A stretch of 64,000 nucleotides of DNA from Podospora bellae-mahoneyi (Eukaryota > Ascomycota > Sordariomycetes > Sordariales > Podosporaceae), in assembly GCF_035222275.1 (NCBI RefSeq), contig NC_085882.1, positions 2,363,501 to 2,427,500 of the forward strand, written 5' to 3'. A model generated the notes under the pieces. It made no database searches. It was not told the DNA's origin and saw only the letters and a program-made list of their open reading frames with translations. Each line of letters opens with the position of its first letter. Positions within the stretch are counted from its first letter, which is position 1. This document shows positions 12,801 through 24,304 of the stretch, piece after piece. Position numbers and translations under genes: made by a program.

Positions 12801-15618
12801 CGTCCTGGATGTTGGCAATCGACGTGGGGTCGTTGATGTGAGCTTCACCACCATCACGCCAGTGGTACTCGCCAGACTCGGGAAGGCCAGCAACACCAAC
12901 AGTGTAGCGCGAGGGGAAACCACGCTCGTGGAGGCGGAAAGCGTCCTCAGCAATGAGCTCGAAAGTGATACCCTTGATGCGGGAGGCAGTGCCGCGGAAG
13001 CAGCGGTCGACAACGCTGTCGTCAACACCGAGAGCCTCGAAGATCTGAGCACCCTTGTAACTGGCGAGGGTAGAAATACCCATCTTGCTCATGACCTTCA
13101 AGATACCACCGTCAACAGAGTGCTTGTAGTTGTGGATCAGCTGCTCGTCGGTGAGCTTCTTCTTGATGAGCTTCTCCTTGTTGAGCTTGAGGATGCACTC
13201 CATCGCAAGGTAGGGGTTGATGGCATCCACACCGTACCCGAGAAGCACACACATATGGTGAACCTCACGAGCTTCGGCAGTCTCAACGACGAGAGCAGCC
13301 ATGGAACGCCACTTGTTGGCAACAAGATGATGGTGAACCATACCAGAAGCCAACAGGGCAGAGACAGCAACGCGATCCTTGGATGTGTTGCGGTCAGTCA
13401 GGACAATGATGCGATCGCGAGCCTCGATGGCGGCAGTGGCCTCCTTGCAGATGTAGTCAAGGTGGTTGATGTAGCCCTGGACACCCTCGGTCTTGGGGAA
13501 GGTGATGTCAATGGTCTTGACGGTCCACTCGGGGTAGAGCTTGGACATGTTGTTCAAGGCATTGAACTCCTCAATGGAAAGGATGGGGCTGGGCAGGAGG
13601 AGTCTGCCGCACTGGGAAGCATCCATCTCCAAAAGGTTGCCCTGAGGTCCGACATAGCACTCTAGAGACATGACGATGGACTCTCTGATGGGATCGATAG
13701 GAGGGTTGGTGACCTGAGCGAACAGCTGACGGAAGTACTCATAGAGCAGCTTGGGGGCCTGAGACAGGCATGCAAGAGGAGCATCGTTACCCATGGAACC
13801 GAGAGCTTCCTTCTCGTCAGAGGCCATCGGAGCGAGCAGCAAGCTGACCTGTTCAAAGGTGTAGCCGAAAGCATGCAGAAGAGGGTCCTCCTGGAGCTTG
13901 AAGTCATCAGGCTTGGCGGCGAGCACAACGCTCTTGTCCTCGCCAACCTTCTCCAAGACATGGGGCATGGTGATCAGGTTCTCATCGAGCCAGGATCTGA
14001 AGTCCTGACGGGTGGAAACAGCAGCCTTGAGCTCGCTGTCATCGATAATACGACCGGCGTGAGTGTCGACGAGAAGCATGCGGCCAGGCTGCAGACGGCC
14101 CTTCTGAATGATTCTTTCGGGCTCAACGGGGATGGTACCAACTTCGGAAGCGCAGATGATGCGGTCATCATCCATCACGTAGAAGCGGCAAGGGCGAAGA
14201 CCGTTACGGTCAAGGTTGGCACCGCAGAAACGACCATCGGCAAAGGTGAAGAGAGCAGGACCGTCCCAGGGCTCCATCTGGCAAGCAGCCCACTCGTAGA
14301 ATGCGGCCTTCTTGGGGTCCATGGCACTGTTGCCCTGCCAGGCCTCGGGGACCATGAGCATGACGGCCTCTGGGAGAGACAGAACACCATTGATGGTGAG
14401 GAGCTCCAACACGTTGTCAAAGGCAGCGGAATCAGAACCACCATCCTCAACGACCGGGTAGAGGTCCTCGAGCTCATCACCGAAAATGTCAGACTGCATG
14501 ACACCCTCACGAGCGCGCATCCAGTTCTTGTTACCACGGAGAGTGTTGATTTCACCTGGGGTTAAAGTTAGCATGTGGTGTCGGTCTTGCAAATCCAGCC
14601 TACTGCTTACCGTTGTGAGCGGCCCATCTCAGGGGCTGAGCACGGTCCCAAGATGGGAAGGTGTTGGTAGAGAAACGCGAGTGTACCAAGGCAAAGTGCG
14701 CCTCATAATCAGCATTCACCAAATCGTGGTAGTATTGGTAGACTTGTACTGGAGCCAACTGTCCCTTGTAAACAATGTTCTTGTTCGACAGAGAGCAGAT
14801 GTAGAACCAGTTCTGAAGCCCGACGGTGCGGGTGGCACGCTTCCGGAGGACATAGAGTTGTCTCTCGAACAGCCTGTCATCGAACTTGTCTGCGTCCGTA
14901 ATCTCAGGAGCATCCCCAGAGCCATAGGCAGACTGGAGAACCACAAAGGGCTGCAGAATGGTAGGCTCGCGAGAAGCAGCAGCCGGACCAAGGAGAGTGG
15001 AGTCCACGGGAAGCTCTCGCCACCCGAGGACTCTCAAGCCCAAGGACTCGGCAATATCTTCCAACTGCCGCTTGGACTCTTGCAGGGTCTCTGGATCAGG
15101 CTTGAAGAACAGATTGCCCACAGCGTACTGTCCCAATGGAGGAAGCTTAATGCCCTCCTCACGCTCAAAGTTCTTGACAAAGAACTTGTGGGGAATGGAT
15201 GTCATGACACCAGCACCATCACCATCTCGCGCATCAGATCCCACGGCACCACGATGGGTCATGTTGCATAGAAGGTTTCGCGCTGTCAAGGTTTAGTTAT
15301 TAATTCGACATAACCGCTGTCAGGAGAACTCACCATCGCTGACGATCTTGTGGCTAGCCTTGCCCTTGATGTGGCAAGCAAAGCCCACACCGCACGCATC
15401 TTTCTCGAGTGAGGGATCATACAACCCCCTGGAGGTAAAGTGTTAACAAAGCAAAGTATTCAGCCGAACCAAGGGGACACATACTGCTTCACCGGAAGAG
15501 CACCAGCCCACGAGTCGTTGTTTTCTGTCTGGTATTCATAGGGCTGGTAGTTGTATTGCTCAGACTCTAGGTGAGTCTGTCGATCATCAAATTCTGGGGT
15601 CAGCTTGATCTCGCCCAT
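6885..15618 (-). CDS. GLT1: NAD(P)H glutamate synthase (GOGAT), intein-containing
   Basis: Makes two glutamates from glutamine and 2-oxoglutarate. Six exons: 15485-15618, 15334-15428, 14611-15282, 11884-14555, 9708-11624 and 6885-9656. The precursor is 2753 residues; removing the intein leaves 2120, the normal size for fungal GOGAT. The N-terminal glutamine amidotransferase nucleophile is Cys57 (KDACGVGF) after a 56-residue propeptide. The [3Fe-4S] motif has cysteines at 1189, 1828 and 1833 of the precursor, spaced 6 and 5 once the intein is gone. The NADH/FAD half shows 4Fe-4S cysteines (CMDCGVPFC), the nucleotide fold [16 protein letters not shown] and a second GGGDTG motif. The ATG at 15618 (MGEIKL) is the first true ATG of the frame. 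GATA motifs lie just upstream. Confidence 0.96.
9717..11615 (-). mobile_element. GLT1 intein with LAGLIDADG homing endonuclease
   Basis: A 633-residue in-frame protein intron. It begins at Cys1 (CLHPSTT...) and ends in VTHN; the next residue is the extein cysteine. Splicing motifs are complete: N-terminal block A with Cys1, block B TPDH at residues 66-69, and C-terminal block F/G with penultimate His and terminal Asn. Between them sit two dodecapeptides, LLGFWLGDG (about 378-386, acidic Asp385) and GLIDSDG (about 501-507), typical of a double-motif homing endonuclease. A Ser/Gly/Asn-rich spacer separates block B from the endonuclease. The frame is open throughout, so both splicing and endonuclease parts look whole. 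Glutamate synthase is one of the few known nuclear intein hosts in fungi. Activity is inferred from motifs only. Confidence 0.95.
11727..11845. repeat. Inverted-repeat hairpin in GLT1 intron 4
   Basis: Inside the 259-nt intron 11625-11883, arms at 11743-11761 and 11777-11795 are reverse complements at 18 of 19 positions around a 15-nt loop. A 7-nt outer inverted repeat (ACACCTG at 11727-11733, CAGGTGT at 11839-11845) brackets the structure. A direct repeat of TCCAAAAGACA occurs at 11698-11708 and 11719-11729. The other four GLT1 introns are 51-56 nt and have nothing like it. It may be a small MITE-like insertion or an RNA hairpin that shortens the effective intron; the sequence alone does not decide. 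Confidence 0.7.
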
Positions 15619-18600
15619 GCTAGGCAAGCTTCTGCTTGTCAAGACGCGAAGGAGTGTCGCTTGTCTGACGTGACCTGGCCAACGGGCGGGGTATCAAAAA
15701 GCAGCTTGATAACTGCGGATGATGGAAGGGTCTACAGGATAGAGATATGATTAGCTCCAAGACTATACGCAGTGATTCTTTGTTCCAAGGCGTTAGTCAA
15801 AGACAAGATAGTGAGTGAGGTATCCTCGAAGTCTGGCGCTGTGAGTGAAGTCTGACAGATGGGTGGTGGGAAACTGTTTAAAGTTCGAGGGAGAGGACCA
15901 ATGGTCCAGTGTGAATGTGCGGGTTACGCCAGGCCGCCGTGAGACAGGTGAAAAGCCCTGAAGGCAGTCACGGAACTCAATTGAGGGCTTTGTGGCCCAA
16001 AGCTTGAGCTGCCAGCTACGTCCCGTATTCGAACGCTGTGTGTAGCCACCAGACAGGACCATCACCCCACCCAGAGCCGGTCAACCACAGCCAGAATGCT
16101 GAATAGTTGTTATCAGAGGCAGAAGGTGGCCGTCAAGTGCACAGCGTGGCATCGTCCCAATTATTGGGGGACGGGTCTAGAATGTCTCGAGGCATCGGAT
16201 ATTGGCGTGGCATGATGCATGCTCCTTGATAGGCAGCTCTCCTGAGCAATAGCTCCCAAGACTTGTGATACAATCTGGACCATCCAAAGAACGGTAGAAC
16301 CCCAACCGGCGCGGGATGACGACAGGCGTGTAGCACCCAGAGGCCTTATCGTGTGTCCATGCCGCTATATTCCCGCAGCTCTGATAGGAGCACCCATCCT
16401 ATCATCGATAGGCGAGAAGCGAAGCCTTTCATGACGCCTGCTTGTCCTTGCCGACATGTACCAAGCACCAAACGGCGTCGGCACGTCGTAACGCAATATG
16501 GAGGCGGGGTGGGAGGGGCGGGGGGGGCAAGACCGGGATTGGGAGTGTGAGAGCGGGGGAGGGTGTGTGTGTTCCCCCACCACTAGCACCACCACCCCCT
16601 CCATTCCGCATCCACATGCGAAATCCACCATATCATATCCACACTTCGGAGCACAAGCAGAGACGCCCGCGTTCGCCCGTGTTCGCCCGGTGCCTGCCGC
16701 CCAAATATGAATGGCAGGCGAGGAGTTGCTTGTTTCTTGGGAGGAGGGGTTTCGGCTTCGTTGTGGGATAAATTGGATGCGTCGTAGTGGTTATCGGGGC
16801 CCCGCAGTTGGGTGGACATGCTGAGTTTCGACGTCATCCAAAGATAGAGCTTCGGAAGATCCCCTTGGCGGCGCCCGAGACCTTGGTGGGCATGGAGCGG
16901 GGTGTTGGTGTTTGTCGCATGCTGGTCAGATTGTCCATTGCCTTCGATCAAAGGCTGTCGTAGTTCTCACGAGGTGGCCGAGCTCTTGAGATACCTCGAA
17001 ACATATCTTGTCTTTCATCACATCGTGTCTGGGACTGGGTGTTGCGAGGGGGATGGGAAGGGTTGCCGATCCGAAGAGAACTTACCGTTAGAACTAGCTA
17101 TACACTCCAAGAGTGCTGGTGCTTCACGGGTCGAGGTGGGACTCGAGGTCGAGTGGTGGTTGTTTGGAGGTGGGAGTGCGGAATCGTGAAAGAAAGAGGG
17201 AGGAGGAGGAGGAGGAGAGAGAAGGTGGTCGTGGAGGGGCGGCAAGCCTGCTTTTATGAAGAGAGCTCGGAGACGGCCGATGGCAGCAAGCTATCCGCTC
17301 TGGCCAAGGATGCTGCCCAGGAGCTCTGCGTGTTGGATCTGGGGTTCTCGTTTCTCAATTGAGGCAGAACAACCGGAGCGGGGAGCAGACGTAGCCAAGA
17401 CAACCTGGATACAAGGGGGAAGATGGACGGTGGAAAGTGACCCGAGTGCTAAAGGCAATGACATGTGGCTGCTGGTGTTGAAGGTGTGTTGCTGCGAAGG
17501 GTGAGTGGGGGGAGGTGGGGAGACACCTTCCAGCTGGTCGCTTATTCGTGGGTGGGCTATTCATCCAGTGCACTCCATCTGCTACCAGCTACTCTACATC
17601 TGCCCATCTCGGATGGTCTCCCACATGCTACAATATTGAGTGGCATTCATAGCTCACTATCTATCTCCTCTCCTGCAGGTTGCTACGGTTTGTGTAAAAA
17701 GCGCGCACGCATTTGAAGCTGTCTGACGGTGTCACCGCATGGAAGAACTGTCCGTTGCCCTGGTCCGGTGGCTTGTCATCGTCCTATTCATGTCGAATGA
17801 GAATCACTGGACACCGGCAATGTGAAGTGTTTGATGTGAGTATTTCCGCGGCCACAGTAACTTTATACACTTGTAAAATAAATCCAGTAATTCCGTCTGA
17901 ACAGTTTCAGGCGTAATACCTAGGAGTAGGACACATCAAGACGGACCGACCTCCTTCTCGGCGTACTGGAGAAAGTGATGATAAAGAACACGAGCCTGAA
18001 GATTCCGGTCAACATGTTCTCCGCTTCCGGCTGCCAAGCATAACAGATATTGATGAGAGATGATATTGCCAGCGAATCTGGGAGGTTGAGTGAAATCACT
18101 TGTGTAAAAGTGTTTTGCCATGGAAACACAGGCCTGATGCCCGGTTGGAGGCGTTGGTAGGTGTTCTTCATGAACACAGCGGGTTGTGCACCCCACACCA
18201 TGGCCGCATCTTGCAGAACCAATAATGGACTAGCGCAAGATCCACTGGCATCGCCTGCATGCGAAGCATCCACAGCATGCTTCAGCATCCCACCATCCCT
18301 GTCCGGCGACAGGGTTCAAAAAGTTGGGCCGTCCAGTCCCGCAACATTCTCACCAATCAGATAACACCGTTTTCAAAGACGACCGGCCGATGTCGCCAGC
18401 TCAAGCGCCAAACCCAGGGCACCAGGGAAAGCGTGCGGAGGAACGTCTCTGGTGTCCCTGTCAGCCGGTATCGTTCAACATGTCCGAAAACACCAGACAG
18501 CAATCACGGCGATCCGCTTGAATAGACATGGAAATAATAGAGAAAATCGCTGACACATGATACCAGCTAGCCAGATCAACATGGGGATCCCACCATGTGC

Positions 18601-21341
18601 CGCGAATGGGTAGTGTAGTGTAGGCATCTTCCTCTCACCTCATAAACTCCCACTCTGTATGTCTTCCTCGAGAATGACGACTACCTAGGGAAAGCCACAC
18701 GCTCATCATCGCCCCCTACACCATGCCGGAGGTTTGGACCCGTCTTGGCCCAATCTAGGGAGCTGGTCAGAAGAGGACAGAATGCTCGATTAGCGACGGA
18801 TTGGCCAATGGAAGATGAATGAAAATTCATCCAAGGTCACGACTGGACGGCACTGCACTGCAACAGAAACCAAAAATGGCGAGAGAAAAAAAGCACCGCA
18901 TCCCATCTGCCTGCCGCACGAAAGGGTGAACTGAGTTTCGGCACATCTGCATGCAGCTTTCTCACTGTGACCTCACCAAGTCCAACGAGTCGTGGAGAAG
19001 GCTGCTGTAAAAAGATTATCACAGAAAAGGCAGACTCTCAACCAATCACAACACACCAATACCAGCCTCAACGTTCCTTATCTCGAACGAAGGGGTGGCC
19101 CCCGCAGCCCGATCGCCTTACGCACAGACGTCACTGGTCTTTTAAGACTTGGCCGGCTCCCCCTCCTCCACCACCACCACCCCATCTCATCCAGCGAAAG
19201 GCCTGTGTTTTAAGCATATAAAGTGTGGTAGCTACTCACCCTACCTTGTCATCCCGAGATCACCGATGGTCGGCCGTATCGCCGCGGGTGGAAACAGTCC
19301 CATCAGGACGGACACTCTCGTCCACCTTCACCACACCCTCTGGCACCCGCATCATCTGAAGTTGGGAAAACGGTTTTCAGACCACGCGACAGCATCCCGC
19401 GGTGGAACGTTGCATATGTTTGGCTGTCTTCTGCTGTGTTTCCCGTCTCAGCCAGAGCCGCAGGGCCGTATTTGGGGCAGAGGATGATCCTGGCGACCTG
19501 AGACTCTTCCCGCAACGATGAACCCAAATTCCCCTCAAGGCGGGGTAGAGAGACGCGCAGTGGAACCCTGGCTTGGGCAAGGAGATGGGAGGCAAGGCTC
19601 CACTTCGTGGGGGGCGTTGCTGGAGGGTGACTGTATGAATAGACAGCAGCCATTCATCAGCAGCATGTTTGAGAGCCAAACATCTGATCTGCGTGCTTGT
19701 TCATGCCCGGAATCGCTCCACCGGAGTTGGGAGTCATCGTGCTCTCTCCTTCTGGCTTCTGAGCTGTTGCCCGTTCCGCTGGCCGAGATCGGCGGGTTCC
19801 CGGTCTTTGATGGACCTTGCCATCCAGACCGCCCGTTCAGCTATCGCCCGAGAATACCCTTGACAAGGCTACAAGGCCAGCTGTATGTGCCTTATTCCCA
19901 GCAGCTTTCCGGCCAGTCATGTTTAACAAGACGTAAGAATATTCTTTTTCCCTCTGTTCAACTGGTCACGGCAAACATTGAGCACACGACCGGCTACGCG
20001 GCTCCCTCATGTCTCCCCACGCGCAGTCTTCCCCCTTTTGGTATTGCTATTCCGAGAAATTCCGAAGGGTGAGCTCGTTAGCGTGGCAGGCGAGAATTGG
20101 CTGCATGTTCATTTACAGCGGCGCTCAGCGGGTGGCCTTCCATGCAGGTAGGGAAAGGCCCGCAAGGAGGCAATACTGAAGCATTCAGACGGAATTCAAG
20201 CTCTTGTGCAGGCGGTCAGCTTTCCATTATTACCTCACAAAAACTACGGTTTCCTGTGGGACCCTCGGGACGAAATGCCCCTGGATTTTCGTCGAGGTCC
20301 ACGGATCCGAAGGGATGGGTATTTCAAATCGAGTGATCCAGGTCGCACAATCTGATAATGATAACCCAACTTGTGTTACCGTGGCCGGGAGCTTATTTGG
20401 TAAGACGTCTTTGGCTGCCATACCGGTTCTCGATAACTACCAGTCGGCTTCATCCACAATGACAGTTGTCTCGGATGGTCCCGGAGAACACGGGACACAA
20501 GCTCGACTGACTCTTCAGTTCACGGCAGGTTGAGTCGGATGCTATGAGTGTGGCGGGGCTTGTCTTGTCCACCACCACCGGGCTTGGTTGCTTTCACGAG
20601 GGTTTCCACACATGAGCTTACCCCTCGGTCTTGGTGTTGAGACGCGTTCCAATGCTCCGACGAGCGACAGAGAGAACCCGTTTTCGTGCCGTTTACCGTT
20701 GGCAAGGAGCTTTCCTTAGGCAGTTATGATTTGAAATGTCTTGAAACCCGAGGCCCAGACCACAGGTGGACGGCATCCAAACAGCACCGAGGCATTACCA
20801 CTCTTGGTTCTCCCGGTGGCGAACAAAGAAATAAGGGCACCTATGGAGGGGTAGCCGCCAACAACCCCTCTATACTTTTCGTCCTGAAAGATGGCTGAAT
20901 CTCAGGGTTGACCTCAGGGACCCACGGTGAGTTAAAAGCCAAGTTTCCCGGTGCGGGTGTGGACTGTGCGACCCCTGGCCCGTGGGAGCACAGACCATAT
21001 CATGTCGCCGCATCGTGGGGTAAGTATCTTGTATACAGTATCAATACAGCTTGGATGGCAGAAGATGGCACTGTGGAATAAACAATTTGTCGTCATTCGT
21101 CCAGAGAGGTCGCGACTTTTGAAGCGCGACAGCTCAAAGTCAACATTCATTGTCGCAACGACGAAGCTTGCAGTCACGGTTCAACAGTTACAACCAATGT
21201 TGTGATATCACTTGGGCCGACTGATTCTTAAATTGATCATAGTAGAAGAGATCCCCAACTACTTCAGCTACCAACCAGAAATGAGGTGCAAAGGGTCGAC
21301 GTTGCAATTAATCCATAACTGATAGCGAACTGTCCGCAACC
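15619..21341. other. 5.7 kb stretch without a supported gene
   Basis: The longest gene-free part of the window lies between the GLT1 start and APC15. Open frames here are short, overlap in several frames and show no domains, signal peptides or plausible splice-linked exons. Its base composition is not AT-rich and I see no runs of RIP-like TpA sequence, so it does not look like a degraded transposon. It presumably contains the GLT1 and APC15 promoters. Long noncoding transcripts are possible but not visible from sequence. Confidence 0.4.
15738..15810. promoter_or_regulatory. Cluster of GATA motifs upstream of GLT1
   Basis: GATA occurs at 15738-15741, 15744-15747 and 15807-15810, about 120-190 bp upstream of the GLT1 start codon. 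Paired GATA sites are the recognised targets of the NIT2/AreA nitrogen regulator in filamentous ascomycetes, and glutamate synthase is a nitrogen-assimilation gene. Binding is inferred; GATA is a short motif and can occur by chance. Confidence 0.35.
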
Positions 21342-22892
21342 ATGTTCTCTACTTTACCCGACCTCACCCCCCGAGATGTAAGCCCCCGTTTCCTCTCCCT
21401 CCTTTGCATTCTATTACTAACCCTCTCTCCTATAATAGAGCCACTCCTCATGGTACACCTCCCCCGCCGCCCCCATCCCCCCCAACAATCCCACCACCCC
21501 TCCACAGCCTTCAACGAATCCTCCACCACCCTCGACAACAACTCCCTAGTCCCCCCTCCCCCTCCCCCCAACTCCCGCCACAACAACAAATCATCCTCCT
21601 CCACCAACTTAATCATCGACCGCTCCTTGTTAGGCCGCCTAAAAGCCGACGAGGACCTCATCCGCCGTCGCCAAGCCCACATCGCGACCCACGGCCAGCA
21701 ATGGCTTAAACCCCCCGGTCTAGCCAAGACATTATTCCAGATGAGGGAAGAGAGACGTGAACAAGAGGAGCACGCCGAGGCGGTAAGAAGGGAGATGGTA
21801 GCGCAGGAGCTGGCCGAGGCGCAAGCTGCCGAGGAGGAGCAGGGTGTTGAGGAAGGTGAGGAAGAAGAGGGGATGGAGGTTGATTTGGATGGTGAGATTC
21901 CCGAGGGGATGGTGGACATGGAAGAAGAGGATTTAGATGATGAAATTCTCGAGGGTAATCTTGATGATGATGATGACGATGATCTGGATGATGCGGTGCC
22001 AGGGGAGGATTTGGATGATGAGATACCCGAGGGAGACTTGGATGATGATATACCCGAGGGAGGGGGGTTTGGGTATGATGGTGCGAGTGATGATACGGAC
22101 GAAGAGGAGGGGGATACGGAGCAGAACATCAACAACACTTTTCAAACCGCGCAGTTTGACACGTCGGGAGATGAAAGCAGTTCTGTCGACCCGAACGATG
22201 TTTCGCTTACCGAGGTGCAACAGCAGCGCCGGACGGAGAGGAGGGAGCTTCAGTCACGGGTGGCTACCGTTCGTGCGCAGGAGCAGAGGATGAGAGATCT
22301 CATGGCGCAGCAGAGCCAACCGAGACATGGGAACAACAACAGTAACGACGATGATTTGTATGGTGGGAATGACAATGACGACAACCACTACCGCGACGGA
22401 GGAGCGAATGACATGTTGGAAGAGGAAGACCTTGTTTCGTCTCGGCAGTTGGAAGGGGGGGTTGAGTCGGGGGATGATATGGACATGGAGGCTGACCTAG
22501 ACGACGAGATTCCTGACGCGAGCGGGATCAGTGGGGTTAGCGGTGGTGCCGGGTTCGGGATGGATGGGGCGGGTTATGAGCATACTGACTCTGAGGCTGA
22601 GCTTAGCGATGATGGGACGCAGGGGAATGTTAGTTTTGCCAGAGGCGGGGGGAGTGTTAGACGGCAGCAGCAACAGCAGGGGAATTTCAGGAGCAGTGCT
22701 GTTGGCCCACCGCCGCAGCAGCAGCAGCAGAATTTCAGGAATAGTGGGGGGAACTTTAGGAGCAGTGGGATGGGAAGGTTTGATCCTAGGTCGAGTCTGA
22801 ATCACGATATTAGTGGGTTTTTGAGCTTGGACGGGAGTAGTATGATTGGGAGTAGTCCTCATGCTAGTTTTAGGAGGAGTCGATATGGTTAA
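21342..22892 (+). CDS. Anaphase-promoting complex subunit Apc15-like
   Basis: Subunit of the APC/C ubiquitin ligase acting in mitotic exit and the spindle checkpoint. Exon 1 (21342-21377) encodes MFSTLPDLTPRD; a GTAAGC donor follows, and an acceptor at 21438 would continue with SHSSWYTS, the conserved start of the Apc15/Mnd2 family. The core (RLKADEDLIRRRQ...WLKPPGLAKTL...REERREQEEH) is in a frame one base different, so the model needs either an acceptor two bases later (21440, losing SHSSWY) or one more base in the 7-C run near 21477-21483. Downstream are repeated acidic DLDDEIPEG-like units (about 21880-22075), a known style of this family, then a Gln/Ser/Asn-rich tail. About 480-500 residues. 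Family assignment is good; the 5' model is not settled. Confidence 0.72.
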   Translation: MFSTLPDLTPRDVSPRFLSLLCILLLTLSPIIEPLLMVHLPRRPHPPQQSHHPSTAFNESSTTLDNNSLVPPPPPPNSRHNNKSSSSTNLIIDRSLLGRLKADEDLIRRRQAHIATHGQQWLKPPGLAKTLFQMREERREQEEHAEAVRREMVAQELAEAQAAEEEQGVEEGEEEEGMEVDLDGEIPEGMVDMEEEDLDDEILEGNLDDDDDDDLDDAVPGEDLDDEIPEGDLDDDIPEGGGFGYDGASDDTDEEEGDTEQNINNTFQTAQFDTSGDESSSVDPNDVSLTEVQQQRRTERRELQSRVATVRAQEQRMRDLMAQQSQPRHGNNNSNDDDLYGGNDNDDNHYRDGGANDMLEEEDLVSSRQLEGGVESGDDMDMEADLDDEIPDASGISGVSGGAGFGMDGAGYEHTDSEAELSDDGTQGNVSFARGGGSVRRQQQQQGNFRSSAVGPPPQQQQQNFRNSGGNFRSSGMGRFDPRSSLNHDISGFLSLDGSSMIGSSPHASFRRSRYG

Positions 22893-23401
22893 GAAGGTTG
22901 GGTGGTGGTGGTCGAAGAGGGAGTGTTTGTGGTTTAGTTCAAGTATGATACCCATTTTGTTTGTCTTAAACTGAGAGTATGGCGTATCGTTATGGAACCG
23001 GATTCATAAGGCTTTTTTGAGTTTTGTATTACACTGATGAAAGGCATGGAAGAGACGCGAAACTGGTTGAGGTAGTCAAGCATTGCATCCCATTTTCAGT
23101 CACGCCCTGGCAGCATATCAAAAGTGAGAAAAGAATCCATGTACCACTATTAAATAAATTTGTAAACCAAAACATTACCAGGCCCGCCATAGCATGTCGA
23201 ACAGAGCTTTATATAACTGGATGAAGCCAAGAAAGCAGAGTCAAACCCAAGCGCCCATGCATTTTTCACATCATTCTCCCACCCCTTTCCCTCCTTTCGT
23301 ATTCATGTCCATCTTTTTTTCCTTTCCGCCCTCATCCACACTATTACTTCATATCCTTTTCCCCCACCAGCCGTCCATCCCATCAGTCTAGGTCAAACAG
23401 G
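22893..23401. other. Convergent intergenic region
   Basis: 3' flanks of APC15 (+) and the SNARE gene (-). T- and C-rich tracts near 23300-23370. No gene seen. Confidence 0.5.
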
Positions 23402-24304
23402 CTAAAACAACCATACCCAAACAAACAAGACAATCACCGCCGCGAAAAACGCCAACCAAACCCTCCACCCAACCCCCGTCCTCTCGGCCATGACCAACAT
23501 CCTGTTCATCGTCCCCCTCAGTCTCAATCTCGTGTTATCAAAGCCCTCGTTCATCTTCTCCGCCAGCGCCGAGCTCTCCCTGATCTCGTCCCCAATCGCA
23601 ACCGTCATGTCCTTGAGTATCCGGACCTTGCCGAGGATGCCGTCGACCTGGGCGTCGTTTTGGGATTCGAGCTCGTTGAGGACCGCGTCTGAGTATTGGC
23701 CCCTAGTTCCAGCCGAGCACCTTAGCGATTGGAACCACGAACAAACAAAGAAAGGTAGGGAAGGGTTGGGAAAGGAGAGGGGGAAACACACTTTCGATTT
23801 GGAGTCGCTGACCGATACCCGCCATTGCCGGAACTCCCCTCGCCGATTCCTAGTGATGAACTGCCATTGTTGCTTATGTACCCCCCGTAGCCATACCCGC
23901 CGCCTGCTCGGCCGGGTTGGGAGTTGAAGGTTGATGGGGAGGCGGTGCGGGAGGAAGGGCCGCCGGAGTAGCCTTTGAAGAGGTCGGAGCGGGAGTCGCG
24001 TTGGTGGAGGGTTGAGGAGGGGAATCTAAGGGGGGTGTTAGTTATTGCTGGTAAGAGGGAGGTGACCGTGCGGCGCGCCTCGAGGATGGGGTTGTCGTAG
24101 GGTGGGTTGCGCTGGCCATCGGGGTTCATCACGCGGCGGCGGTTGCGTCGTCAAACTGGCAGAGTGAAGCCATCGCGGATTCTTTGCATTCAACGACGTT
24201 GGTGTCGCTGTCAAGAACCGTCGCGCACCACCCCATCCTATTCCCTTCGATGCGCGCGCGCGTGCGCAAGCAGCAAAAAGCCCAAAAACTCACCGAGAAG
24301 CCAT
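23402..24304 (-). CDS. BET1/SFT1-type Qc SNARE
   Basis: Membrane-fusion SNARE of ER-Golgi or intra-Golgi transport. Three exons: 24294-24304 (only 11 nt, MASR), 23792-24025 and 23402-23702, giving 181 residues. The first intron is 268 nt, with donor GTGAGT, branch ACTAAC and acceptor TTAG. The phase fits exactly, giving MASRFPSST before QRDSRSDLFKGY. A frame that stays open through the intron to an ATG at 24129 is a read-through and lacks this N-terminus. The SNARE heptad region (ELESQNDAQVDGILGKVRIL onward) spans about residues 90-150. The protein ends in a single C-terminal anchor with no luminal tail (AAVIVLFVWVWLF). BET1 against SFT1 cannot be decided from this alone. Confidence 0.85.

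Noticed and set aside
12280-13665. 461-codon plus-strand frame, and an even longer one at 6774-9167, opposite GLT1
   Set aside because: Antisense shadows of the GC-rich GLT1 coding sequence; their composition mirrors it and they have no domains.
19518-20072. 184-codon plus-strand frame in the gene-free stretch
   Set aside because: Composition is not protein-like and no neighbouring exon or domain supports it.
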